Positions 1-9,689 are shown, numbered from the stretch's first letter. The stretch: DNA of 21,007 nt from Ichthyophonus hoferi (GCA_002751075.1 NAOQ01000475.1:12557-33563); one strand, 5' to 3'. Numbers and translations: made by a program. Notes: generated by a model not told the origin, from the sequence alone.

Positions 1-92
1 TGTAATATAATATAATATAATACAATATAATATAATATAATATAATGTAATATAATATAATATAATATAATATAATATAATGTAATGTAATA
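1..92. repeat. (ATAAT)n pentanucleotide microsatellite
   Basis: Nearly uninterrupted TATAA-type units with occasional C or G changes, running off the left edge of the window. Confidence 0.9.
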
Positions 93-585
93 AGAATACT
101 GGCTTGATTTGATGTATGTATTAGTACTACTTTAATAAAGAGAAATAAGAAATGGTGATTAAGAAGAAAGGCAACGGGATATAAAAATTTATATGTGCAT
201 AAATGTAGTTAGGTAGGTAGGTAGGTAGGTAGGTATATATTATGTATATATATATATATATATATTAAATAATAGGCACGCCAAGGTACAATTGGATACA
301 GAAATAGCCAAATAAGTCTATCTATGCATACTTTTGTATAGTGATTGGGCAATAAGTATAATGACAGTGTGATCAAGTACTTATTTATGTATCGAATATA
401 GAGAAGAAGAAATATTTAAAGTAGTAGGCTATTGTGATAGTATAATAGTATAATAATATAACTCCATGATAATCTAATCACATAATAGTAAGACAAAATG
501 AACACAATATATATATACACACATACATAATAATCTATCCCAAACCCACCCACCCACAAGACCCCCAAAAAACTCCATGGACCCC
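93..585. other. AT-rich stretch downstream of CLASRP, no further exon seen
   Basis: Contains a (TAGG)6 run at about 209-234 followed by TA repeats to 266, and a C-rich patch at about 540-590. On the minus strand this is the 3' flank or 3' UTR of CLASRP. No canonical AATAAA was found on that strand; ATTAAA occurs at 136-131. No coding block resembling the human C-terminal tail was found. Confidence 0.6.
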
Positions 586-698
586 CTACCTGCCCCTAGT
601 AATTTTCATTTGTAAAGTGCGTATTTCCTCGTCTCTCTCTAAGCGAGCAATTTCGTTCCTACTCGCCTTCTCTTCTGCCTTGGCCTTGTCTTGTTTCA
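586..698 (-). CDS. CLASRP: CLASRP exon 13 (probable last exon)
   Basis: Residues 388-424: LKQDKAKAEEKASRNEIA then RLERDEEIRTLQMKI, a predicted charged helix aligning with human EKMIQQEHERQEREDELRAMARKI. A TAG stop lies at 588-586. The stop overlaps a possible GTAGGG donor at 589, and the human protein runs on for some 60 residues, so a further exon beyond the window cannot be excluded. Confidence 0.75.
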
Positions 699-3600
699 CT
701 ATAATAATGTCATAGAACCATATGTTAACATCCCTTCAATTATAATATGCCCACAACTAATTAATTAATTAATTAATTAATTAATATTGATTGCAAAGGA
801 GAGGAGGAGAGAACACATGTGCATACATTTCAAAATTTAATATAATAACATAGAGTAAAAAGAGTTTTTTTAAAAATGTTTTTGGTGTAGAGCGATAAGT
901 GATGAAAGAGAAACTTAATATGAAATTGTAATAAAGGTAAAAGTGATTAACTTGACCAACAATCTATAGTATGTACAGGAAAATGTACCCATATATATAT
1001 ATACGTTCTCTCTCTCTCTCTCCATACACACACACACATACACATACACTCTCCTTCTATAGGTATAACTCACATGTTTTATTTAGAGCCATTTGTCTCT
1101 TTCTTTTCATTTTCTCCAAGATAGACATCTTCTTTTCTCCCTCTTCCTCCTTTTTCCCCATAGTCCTATTAATCTTCTTCCTGGTGTCCACATTATTACT
1201 TGGTCGGAAACTACGTGAACAATACAATAAATAAACACAAAGATAACCAAAAACATAGAAGAAAGAGGATGAAAAATGGAATTAGTATAGTATTAGATTG
1301 GATTAAATCATTTAGTTTGTTTTGAAAGGTTAAAAATATTACGCATTTTTATTGGTACATTCAATCGTTTTAAAATTTTATTATGACATCTTAGCTACTA
1401 ATTATGTTTGACTCGAGTATGTTTTGGTGGGATAGTAGATTTACTATATGTTTATATCAGCTTAGTAATAGTGATAATGATAGTATTTATAATTCTGATT
1501 GTAGCATTAATAGTAATAGTAATAGTAATAGTAATAGTAATAGTAGTAATAGTAGCAGTAATAATAGTAACAATAGTAGTAGTAATAGCAATAGTAACAA
1601 TAATAGCAGTAATAGTAGTAATAGTAGTAATAGTAATAATAGTAGTAATAATAGTAATAGTAATAGTAGCAATAGTAATAGTAATAATAATAAAAATAAA
1701 CATAATACAATTAAAGACAGTAGGATAAGCTAACCATGTAAAGATATGAGTGCATATTAGCTAACAAGGAAATTTATAAAAAACAAGAGTAAAAGATACT
1801 AGAAAAATAACGTACCTAGGTTCCTCTCCTCTGTCAAAGAACAAGAAATAGCCAGCAAAGAAGTGATTGTGCAATGTTAGACGGGTCCAATACAGCAAAA
1901 TGAGAATACATTGTCTTGCATTGTATTGCATTGTATTGTGATTTGTATTGTATTGTATTGTATTATACTACTATATTATACCATATTATACTATCCCATA
2001 CCAAACTATATTATATTATATTATACCATACCATACCATAATATATTATTAAAAGCATATCCTATAACTTACATCTTACACATCAGATCACATGACTTTC
2101 ATAACTATTTGTCCATACATTCATGCACAGCAAGTTAATTCACTCATAATTTTTCAAATAGAATCCCCTTAAAAAAATAAAAACCTAAAATTACATAATA
2201 GACATGTCAAATGGTATACGAGTGAATGTATAGACCAATAAAATCACCCATTTTTAGATATAATAGCTAACAAAATCACCTCATATCAGAGCCTGCATCT
2301 TGTGTGCTCTGTGACCCCACTGTAAATTCCCGAATAAATTCAACAGTTTTGGTTGGAGGACTTGGAGATCGTGATCGGGATGATGACTCCAATCTCACTC
2401 TACAGAATAGCAAAGGCATTATGAATCAGTAAACTGCCCTTGTGAAATTTTGTAATGCAACGCATGTTGAGCATGCTGATAGGGTGGGGTAGAGGGGGTG
2501 TAAATGATGACTAAGGTATAGCGTGGAATGAAAAAGAAGAGAACTGGAGATAATTGGCTGAACGAATTAGTAATTAAGTGAAAACCAATGGTGTGTCGAG
2601 GCATTATATTAAATTATAAGGTTATAATATATTAAAATTTGATTGTATCAGTAGTATACTAATAATATCCCCTCAAAACATATGATTGGTCCATGTTATT
2701 TACGATTTTTTTAAAAAATTGCATGTTAATGAAGGGAGTGGAGATGAAAAAAGAAAGCTGGGTTTTATATTAAACGATCAAAACCTTTTATGTATGGTAA
2801 TGATATGAGAGGATATTGCATGGTATGGTATGATAATATAGGACATTGTATGGTATGGTATGATAGGATAGAATATTGCATGGTATGGTATGATAATATA
2901 GGACATTGTATGGTATGGTATGATAGGATAGAATATTGCATGGTATGGTATGATAGGATATTGTATGGTATGGTATGATTGGATAGGATATTGTATGATA
3001 TGGTATGGTATAATAGGATAGGATACGATATTGAATGGTATAATATGGTATGATATGATATGATATGGTACGGTACTGTATAATACAATATCAAACATAT
3101 ATATAGCGTCATATAATGTTAGTAACAAGTCTGCCCATTGTTGGCTATGTATAAAGCCTCTATATACAGAGGGATTACCTTTGAGCATAAGGTTCATATG
3201 TAGGACTCTCTCTTCTAGCGTACCTGTCAAAAACACAAATAGTTGAAGTCAACCACAACAAATAACTAGAATATATATATAGCAGATAATGAAATAATGC
3301 ATTCATGTATATGTAAGGAGCAGTAAAAAATAAACTGCAGTTAAAATGTTTTATATGCTTCTGTTACAGAAACAGAATGATCAAATATATATTTTCGGTT
3401 TATATGTATTTTTAGCGCAGTATATAATATATAATATAATAAATAAAATATGTATATAGCTATGTATTATTTTTTCTGGTATAAATACGTCAACATATAA
3501 TTGATTTTCTAATGTGGGCAAATCTATTTCCAATTACCGTTGTGGTGGTTAAATAACAACATGTCATAGTACCAAGCCATGTGCCAATCACTAAATATAG

Positions 3601-6600
3601 TAATAGTTGGTGGTTCATATCACACAGCTATGTGATATTTTGGATAAATGTAGTTTTAAAGATTGCTTTTGATTGGATACTTGTTTTTTCTTGGTATTGG
3701 TATTGGGTAGTTTATTCAAGCATTCAAAAGCCTACAGTACAATATATCAAATGATTAGCTGTAATACCAAGCTGATAGAAAGGTTAAATGCATGTGAATG
3801 AAATACTTCAATATAGTATAGTTTAGTATAATACAGTATAATAAAATAAAATGGAATATAATATAATATAGTACACTACAACACAATACAGTACAATATA
3901 GTATAATACAATACAATACAACATAACACAACACAATACAATACAATACCATAAAATAAAACACAAATAATACCATAAAATACAATATGATATAATACCA
4001 TACAATACAATACAATACAATACAATACAATACAATACAATACAATACAATATCTCATAGGACCCACACTAGCAATCACTAAATAACATACAAGAATAAC
4101 CAGGTAAACCTACGAAAGGGGTGATCTCATATAGGATGGAACTACTTTGTTTTCCTTTGCAATACGAGCCTTTTCTTTACGTCTATCACGTCGACTTAGC
4201 TGTAAATTACCAAAATATTGCGTAAGGAGATAAATATCAAAATTAAGAGAGTGTGATTAAACGCAACGATCATAGATTAGCTGTTGTTCAAATCAGATTG
4301 GATTAACTATGAACTTGATCAATAAGCTAATCTCGACAATCTCATCGTGTTTACATGGTCAGATACACACATAACAACCCATTGTAATTGAATTGATATT
4401 ATAATCAGTAAACATGAATCAATAAGTATAAGTAACATTATTTTCCATTTTCATTTTTATTGGCATGAATAAATATAACAATACTGTTATTATTATATTG
4501 TTTTTATCTGTTGTAGCACTAATTTAATTTAATAAGCATAATAAGTATATTTATTATTACCATTATGTTTTTCCTTTAATTGCTACTAATAAATATATTG
4601 GCATTAATAAGTATAATAATAATAATAGTATATTGTTCGTATCTACAGAGTAACATCAATAACCATAACATATATACAAATCACAATAACAATATATTAC
4701 ATACATATACATATGGATAATATACAGAAATAAACCATCTATAGTCTTGTTTTTTTTCTCTCTCTCCTCTTTGCTATTGTCATTGTCATTCTTATTATTC
4801 CTTACTCTCCCCCCCTCTCTCTCTCCCTTTCTCCTACCCTCCCTTACAACCTCTTCTCTATTTGATCTATTTTTAAAATTAGCCATTCGTCCAAGCTCTA
4901 TTAAATGCTTTTTTGGTCTTACCAAACAAAGGGTTATTATACTAAATTATAAAATACTGTTTCTTCTGGATCATTCACATCTGTTTAATTCTATTAGCTA
5001 TTTTATTTTCTCTTCATCTTACAATAAAACTACAACTCACATTGGGGTCGGCCAGTGCAGCGTTAGGGTTATTAGAATGACGTGTAGCCTCGCGAGAGCG
5101 CTTCTCCCTTAATAATAACTCCATATATCTCCTTACTCCATATTGTAAGGCTAGTTTCTCGGCCACTTCCTCACCCTCTTTAGTGATCTCATCAGGGTTG
5201 TCCATATCTAGCTCTAGGATATGTTGGGTGCAGTTAAGGAAGACAGGGTGGGTTGTGTGTATTTCCTAAGGTATATATATATACTATTATACTATTATAC
5301 TCTTATATACACATACTAATGTGCATATATGTTTTGCTGTATGTGTGGGCATACGCATATGTGTATGTATAAAATATAACATAATATAACATAGCATAAT
5401 ATAGTATAGTATAACATAATATAATATAGCATAACTTAATACAATATAATATTATTAACATAAGGTGATATCAGGTTCCTCTTCTTCTTCCTCTTCCTCG
5501 CTCTTATTGGCTTCTACTTCGCCCTTATCATCCCCATCATAACTAAACCCAATGGCGGCTTTATGTGCGGCAGATCTGTGGATAATCATTGAATGAAAAT
5601 TAACGATGCAATTAAAGAAAATTAAAAATAACTAACGGCCTCCTTAAGGATGATTAGTATTAATAATAGGTGATGAAAAGTATGATAAATAGAGAATTGG
5701 TTGGTCAATATAAGTGATTCATAAACAACTAATCATAGTAAATGAGGATAATATATATGCATATGTATGTCTGTGTGTGCATGAATGCAAATATACAGCC
5801 ATTTCATTTTTATATCAACCCGAATATGTTATTTATCAGATATTCTATTCTTATATATACACTACTATTTATTGCATATATTGTTAATAGGTCAAGTCAT
5901 GCTCGGTACATATGTAAAACGGTTTTGGTAATCTTTAAAAGGCAGGAAATTACGAGGTATGATTTGCCTTCAGAGCTAAGTAAGGTTGCTGCTAACTAAA
6001 TTAATGTGACGAACCAATTGCTAACTGGTTTTGAATACAAATAAGACCATCCACCAATAGTGAATGTTTTATTTGATTGTAATATAAAATATACAGCAAT
6101 ATCCTATGGAGAAAGGGAGAAAGAGAGCGAGCGTGAGAGAGAGAATACATACTGTTCTCTTTCTTTTTTTAGTTTCTCCTTATCCCCGGTGCTCCACACA
6201 TTTGCATTTGTCTCGTTAAATTCAATAGTATCTATGTGCTCCTTTTGACCCACTGAAAACAATATAATCCAGTAGAAATGATTATCAGTTAGTCATATAT
6301 AGATGGTTCGTACGCTAATACTCAGTAAACGTGCTTATCAATTAGCCAAAAATAGATAGGTGGTATACCTACTATCAGAATAAACCGTTAATCAACATAC
6401 AAATAGCTATACTTACATAATATGGCATACCCATCTAGAATTAATGAATAACACCTATTGACGTATTAAATAAAACCTAACTAAGATTAACTTACATCCT
6501 ATACGGGTGGCCTTTATAATATCACGATATCGCATGAAATTTAACTTAGACTCTTCCTCGGGGTCTCTCATAAAGAGTGAATGTAGGGGGATTTCTTCTT

Positions 6601-8331
6601 TGATGTAATCTAGGTTGACACGGCAATCAAATCTAATAAGGAAAGAATAATGATTATTAATAGATTAGGATGGCATATATAATATAACCTAATATAATAC
6701 AATACCCATAATATAAGAAAATATAGTATATAGTATATATAATAATAAACATCTGTAATATAACCTAATATAATATATATATATAACATAATAAACATAT
6801 ATACAATATAACCTATATATAAAAACGATAGCATATACCTTATTACACACAGCCCTAGTGTACTCACCTATCTAACATATTATCCTCCTGTCCCTGCCAC
6901 GGCATCCTATTAGGAATAGGATGTTCATTTAGTTTAAAAGCCTATATAGCTAGATGTATATTTATGTGTATGTATATAGACATGTATGTATACAAACAAA
7001 TATGTATAGAGTTATAGTTATCGCTAATATATATATATATATATATATATTATTTATCTATCCATTTAATTTCTGGCACTCTTTTCTCTTATTAAAAATT
7101 AATAAACCTCTAAATTTTTATGTATTCCTCCACCTTATCAAATATTTGCCTAATAAGAATAACAAATGAAAATAGCTTATTGGCAAGTGTTATTTAGCAA
7201 ATCACAAAGTCCATTACAGAGGACATGAAATATAGTAGCCACTCACAAGTTCTTTCCCGACTCAACCACCTCCCGATTGGAGGGATCTAAAAGTAGTTCT
7301 ATTTTCAGCCCCTGTACTCGCAGGGTTTGAAAAGGGTCGAGTTTTTGCTGTAGAGATTGGTCAGTTAATGGGTAGTAAGAGGTATTATTGGCTAGATGTG
7401 TGCATAGGTTTATGTGTTAGTATGTGTGAATTTATTTATTATTGTTACTATTATTATTATTATTGTATATATACGTGTTCAAAGATGGGTATATCCAATG
7501 GATATATATATATATAAAATAATAGATATGACGTAATAGATACATACTGCAATACATATATACGTTGATATGTATGCAATTTGATATATATATACTGTAA
7601 TAAATATATATAATATGTGGTCCATATGTAAGGTGAGATAGATAGAGGATGTGAACTGTGTGCATATAAACCAATGGATATATACATGTTTATTTGTATG
7701 TGTAGTAAGGTCATGTTTGGCTTAAAAACTGGTTTAAAATCCAGTATCCAATCAGGATTTAATATATATGCCAAAAACATTTTTGACAATAATCCAAATA
7801 TATCTAACAATATTCTTTTGACAATTTCCAAAAGCCAATAAACGTAGATAAATAAACCACCTCTTTCAAAGATACTTGCGTAGTCAATAAAAAGTGTATT
7901 ATATAAATAAGTGAACATGTTAAAAATAAAAATTATTATAAAAAAAAAATAAGAAAATATTAAATAAAACAAATGGTTCATTCAAATGTGAGCATAAAAA
8001 GAAATTCAAGAGAGAAATAGAAAGTGTGTATGAATATGTATTAATGTATGTTAATGGGAATGTAAGTGTAAGTGAGTGTATTTATGTGTATTTGCACAAA
8101 AATGTAGTAGTGCATTAGTATATACTAATTATTATATTAGTGGATGTGTAGTAATAGTAACACCAAGTTATCTACCCGTTTCCATAGCAACTACTGCGGC
8201 CCCCAAATAGTAAAAGTGAGAGCCTACCCTACCAGCCTAGAGTAGTACGCCTTTCTCCTCTCTGCCCGTTTCTTGAAATCCGTCATCATCCCTTTGAGCT
8301 TTCGCTCTTGTGTTCTTGCCTGGTGCCACAT
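586..8331 (-). CDS. CLASRP: CLASRP-like splicing regulator, 13 exons, 424 aa
   Basis: Orthologue of CLK4-associating Arg/Ser-rich protein (SWAP2/SFRS16), a nuclear protein that binds Clk kinases and affects splice-site choice. Exons, high to low: 8331-8233, 7347-7247, 6906-6868, 6632-6496, 6252-6153, 5575-5460, 5207-5041, 4199-4114, 3223-3179, 2399-2280, 1830-1816, 1210-1074, 698-586. They sum to 1275 nt, all junctions are GT-AG and phases agree. Seen: N-terminus MWHQARTQERKLKGMM (human MWHEARKHERKLRGMM), MPWQG then NMLDRFD at residues 67-82 (human MPWQG, NMIDRFD), GFSYDG near 168, an acidic run near 187-193, YARRESPTYEPY near 283-294 (human YARRDSPTYDPY), RSRSPSPP near 304-311, and a charged helix at about 355-418. 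The large RS domain of the vertebrate protein is nearly absent. Least certain points are the intron 6 junction and the 3' end. Confidence 0.9.
757..785. repeat. (TTAA)n microsatellite
   Basis: About seven TTAA units in CLASRP intron 12, close to the acceptor of exon 13. Confidence 0.9.
989..1050. repeat. TA, TC and CA dinucleotide runs
   Basis: Consecutive ATATAT, TCTCTC and CACACA tracts inside CLASRP intron 12, starting about 25 nt beyond the donor of exon 12. Confidence 0.85.
1074..1210 (-). CDS. CLASRP: CLASRP exon 12
   Basis: Residues 342-387, basic and lysine-rich, ending KMKRKRQMALNKT. It matches the human C-terminal block KLRMQKALNRQFK. Acceptor CACGTAG, donor GTGAGT, phase 1 at the end. 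Confidence 0.85.
1501..1696. repeat. AGT/AAT trinucleotide array (about 195 bp)
   Basis: A compound TAG/TAA/CAG-type triplet array in CLASRP intron 11. It gives long open frames on both strands (poly-Ser/Asn, poly-Leu, poly-Ile/Val, poly-Tyr), all of which are artefacts of triplet repetition. In the pre-mRNA it reads UACUAUUACUA repeatedly. Confidence 0.95.
1816..1830 (-). CDS. CLASRP: CLASRP 15-nt microexon (exon 11)
   Basis: A 15-nt exon adding Arg-Gly-Glu-Glu-Pro and part of a Ser codon. It follows a long pyrimidine tract ending TTTGACAG and is followed by a GTACGT donor. Both sides are phase 2. The upstream tract can be read as a hydrophobic peptide, but it is better explained as the polypyrimidine tract. 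Exon 10 could instead join exon 12 directly, also in frame. Confidence 0.65.
   Translation of the reverse strand, partial: RRGT
1911..2046. repeat. TTGTA then CCATA pentanucleotide arrays, intron 10
   Basis: TTGTA-type units (1911-1970) followed by TATAC/CCATA units (1971-2046). In CLASRP pre-mRNA these read (UACAA)n and (UAUGG)n, the complements of arrays in introns 8 and 9. Confidence 0.9.
2280..2399 (-). CDS. CLASRP: CLASRP exon 10 (RS patch, symmetric)
   Basis: Residues 297-336. Carries the only clear RS motif of the protein, SSSRSRSPSPPT, then KTVEFIREFTVGS, which matches human EKITFITSFGGSD. Length 120 nt with phase 2 at both ends. Acceptor TTCTGTAG, donor GTGATT. Confidence 0.88.
2812..3085. 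repeat. GGTAT array with a 60-bp higher-order unit, intron 9
   Basis: About 270 bp of TATGG/TATGA units. The blocks 2821-2880 and 2881-2940 are identical over 60 bp, then the order decays. In the pre-mRNA it reads (CCAUA)n. Long open frames over it on both strands are low-complexity artefacts. Confidence 0.95.
3179..3223 (-). CDS. CLASRP: CLASRP exon 9 (45 nt, symmetric)
   Basis: Encodes YARRESPTYEPYAQ plus split codons, nearly identical to human YARRDSPTYDPYKR. Acceptor TTTTTGACAG, donor GTAATC. Phase 2 on both sides, so skipping keeps the frame. A longer open frame in another phase runs over this exon, but the family match fixes the correct one. Confidence 0.9.
3815..4051. repeat. ATACA pentanucleotide array, intron 8
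   Basis: Degenerate ATACA/ATAAT units becoming perfect (ATACA) near 4005-4050. In the CLASRP pre-mRNA it reads (UGUAU)n. It starts about 60 nt inside intron 8 from the exon 8 donor. Confidence 0.92.
4114..4199 (-). CDS. CLASRP: CLASRP exon 8
   Basis: Residues 254-281: SRRDRRKEKARIAKEN followed by VVPSYMRSPL. A highly basic block matching the human SRRQRREFREKRLRG region. Acceptor TTTACAG, donor GTAGGT, ending in phase 2. Confidence 0.88.
4745..4850. repeat. Pyrimidine-rich tract (purine-rich in CLASRP pre-mRNA), intron 7
   Basis: Long CT-only stretches on the plus strand. On the transcribed-sense minus strand it is G/A-rich with a run of six or so G. Low-complexity open frames here are not coding. 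Confidence 0.8.
5041..5207 (-). CDS. CLASRP: CLASRP exon 7
   Basis: Residues 198-253, containing MDNPDEITKEGEEVAEKLA, LQYGVRRYMELLLREK and NAALADPN. It aligns with the human region around DELNQEQVADLNKQATTYGM. The acceptor is set at CTAG before ATATGG. The alternative four bases further into the intron (CCTAG) would create an in-frame stop at the junction. Donor GTGAGT. Confidence 0.85.
5368..5459. repeat. ATAAC/ATAAT pentanucleotide array, intron 6
   Basis: Degenerate five-base units ending directly at the exon 6 donor, so that the donor GTTAAT is itself part of the array edge. Confidence 0.85.
5460..5575 (-). CDS. CLASRP: CLASRP exon 6 (acidic segment)
   Basis: Residues 159-197: AAHKAAIGFSYDGDDKGE, then a run of Glu, then PDI. 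It aligns with human KKASIGYTYED and its following acidic run. The acceptor ATCCACAG is good. The donor GTTAAT is the weakest in the gene, and it falls at the end of a long ATAAC/ATAAT array that fills much of intron 6. Confidence 0.82.
6153..6252 (-). CDS. CLASRP: CLASRP exon 5
   Basis: Residues 126-158, GQKEHIDTIEFN to KKEREQ. The donor is placed at GTATGT because this phase-2 junction joins exon 6 in frame. A GT three bases further downstream would break the frame. The acceptor TTTTCAG is strong. The acidic and lysine-rich C-terminal half is typical of this linker in the family. Confidence 0.85.
6496..6632 (-). CDS. CLASRP: CLASRP exon 4
   Basis: Residues 80-125, beginning FDCRVNLDYI and containing LNFMRYRDIIKA, which aligns with human CNYERYRGLVQN. 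Acceptor TTATTAG, donor GTAAGT. Continues the N-terminal SWAP (DRY/EERY-type) domain. Confidence 0.9.
6676..6830. repeat. AT-rich imperfect repeats, intron 3
   Basis: Two close copies of AATATAACCTAATATAATA plus a partial third, with TA runs, inside CLASRP intron 3. Confidence 0.7.
6868..6906 (-). CDS. CLASRP: CLASRP exon 3 (39 nt)
   Basis: A very short exon encoding MPWQGQEDNMLD and parts of two split codons. This is the most conserved stretch of the family (human MMPWQGDTNNMIDRFD). Its acceptor is CCTAATAG and its donor GTGAGT. Gene finders often miss exons this short, and here the phases on both sides (2 in, 2 out) fit the neighbours exactly. Confidence 0.9.
7028..7052. repeat. (TA)n microsatellite, intron 2
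   Basis: About twelve TA units in CLASRP intron 2. Confidence 0.9.
7247..7347 (-). CDS. CLASRP: CLASRP exon 2
   Basis: Encodes residues 34-66, beginning QKLDPFQTLRVQG after a TCTCTACAG acceptor and ending GKN plus a split Leu codon at a GTGAGT donor. It aligns with the human block beginning KKDPAQFLQVHG, just before MPWQG, and opens the conserved N-terminal SWAP domain. Confidence 0.9.
8233..8331 (-). CDS. CLASRP: CLASRP exon 1 (start codon)
   Basis: Encodes residues 1-33. The ATG at 8331 is chosen because the first residues, MWHQAR, match the family's fixed start MWHEAR, followed by KGMMTDFKKRAERRKAYY as in the human KRAERRREYY. The exon ends in phase 0 at a GTAGGG donor. No in-frame extension is needed upstream. 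Confidence 0.92.
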
Positions 8332-9689
8332 GTTCAACAACTTCCATGTGTATAACACACTCTATATAGGAAGGAAATAACAATATCTTAACTTGTATGT
8401 ATGCTTCGGTAACAAAAATAACTACCATTGGTAGGAGAAAATTGGTGATTAAAGCAGGATATTGTGCAGAAATGATGGGAGAAAAAATAATAGTATGCTC
8501 TCATCTCCTTTTTATTATTTAAACTCGCCTGGCATGGTTGATATAAATAATCATACACGATATCTTTAGCCATCTACCCAACCCTATGTACATCCTTATA
8601 GTAAGGTACAGTTATACAACTACAGTAATGCACAGTTATATAACTTCATACTTCACGTTCAACCCTATATAACCACCTCTCTATTTCAATTCATCTCTCT
8701 GCTCCCTTCCTCTTCAAATCAAATAATATACACGTTCACTTCACGGGACTAGAGACGAACTTGTACTACAAGTATTACATGCAAGAGGTTGGGTTATATA
8801 AATGTTAAAATGTTTGTACTTGAAATACCTTAACAGACTGGATTTAAAATGTAGCTATCCTGTCTATTATCGGGGAATACAGACTGAATATTATATACTA
8901 TATTCGACCTTCTCAATATATTAATAGGTTGTAATAAGGATGTATATGATACAATATATATATCCAATTAGTAGTACAATTATTGTTAGTACTATCTTAT
9001 TCATATACATAAAACGTTTAATGATTAGTCAATGTTAAAAGTTCATATAATCCAATTGTACACAAGATTGATTTTTATAAATAAAGCCTATTCCTATTTA
9101 ACCATCCTTGATTCTATTTTCTATTGGCTACTAAACAAACGATAAATTTTTATCAATTTCTCATGAGCTTAAGGAATTATCTTGTATTGGCTAGAATAAT
9201 TTATTAAATTAGTCTGACGCGAAGATGCCATATACACTATATATGACTAATATATATATCATTAGATTGTGTAATTAATATATATATATATAACAACTTT
9301 CTATCTGTGAATTGTAATCTATAGTTTTTAATATATGCCAAATAGTCTTTAATATTACTATGACTGTAAGCAGTGCATCAAGGACCTACTGTTAGGATAA
9401 CTTAATATTGAAGGCATGCAATTCTTCTACCATTTGTTTCGCATTTTACTGCACTGTTTTAGTTAGTAATCATATACATTAACTCAAAAGAGGATTGGTT
9501 ACACCATTGGGTGGTTTAGATACTTTACAAAATATTTTCATTACTATTTATGGTTATTTCTTTCTGTTTATTTTTTATAAAAATTGAACTACAGTGTATT
9601 GGTTTTAGAGAAAATATTTAATAGATGTGACACAGGTCTTGTCTGAATTTCTGGTTACAGGCTTGCAAATATCTATTGAAAATCAAATA
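8332..9689. other. Intergenic, 5' flank of CLASRP
   Basis: No gene recognised. The part next to the CLASRP start (8332 to about 8760) should hold its 5' UTR and promoter. A TATA-like TTATATAG lies on the minus strand near 8670 and a purine-rich patch (minus strand) just upstream, but neither is distinctive. Two imperfect copies of ACAGTTATAYAACT lie near 8606-8644. The rest is AT-rich with no structure seen. Confidence 0.5.

Noticed and set aside
209-234. TAGG run considered as telomere-like repeat
   Set aside because: Only about six units of a simple tetranucleotide, in the interior of a sequence with many other microsatellites.
1404-1733. Long open frames over a triplet array on both strands (poly-Ser/Asn, poly-Leu, poly-Tyr)
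   Set aside because: A triplet repeat without stops is open in every frame. The region is inside CLASRP intron 11.
1831-1900. Hydrophobic peptide LTLHNHFFAGYFLFF that looked like a membrane segment
   Set aside because: It is the pyrimidine-rich tract before the microexon, and including it does not fit the phases of the neighbouring exons.
2812-3085. Regular repeat spacing considered as a CRISPR array
   Set aside because: The units are degenerate pentanucleotides with no unique spacers, in a eukaryotic intron.
2765-3236. Open frames of Tyr/His/Ile-rich repeats on the minus strand
   Set aside because: They are translations of the pentanucleotide array. Only the 45-nt exon at 3223-3179 is coding, and in a different frame.
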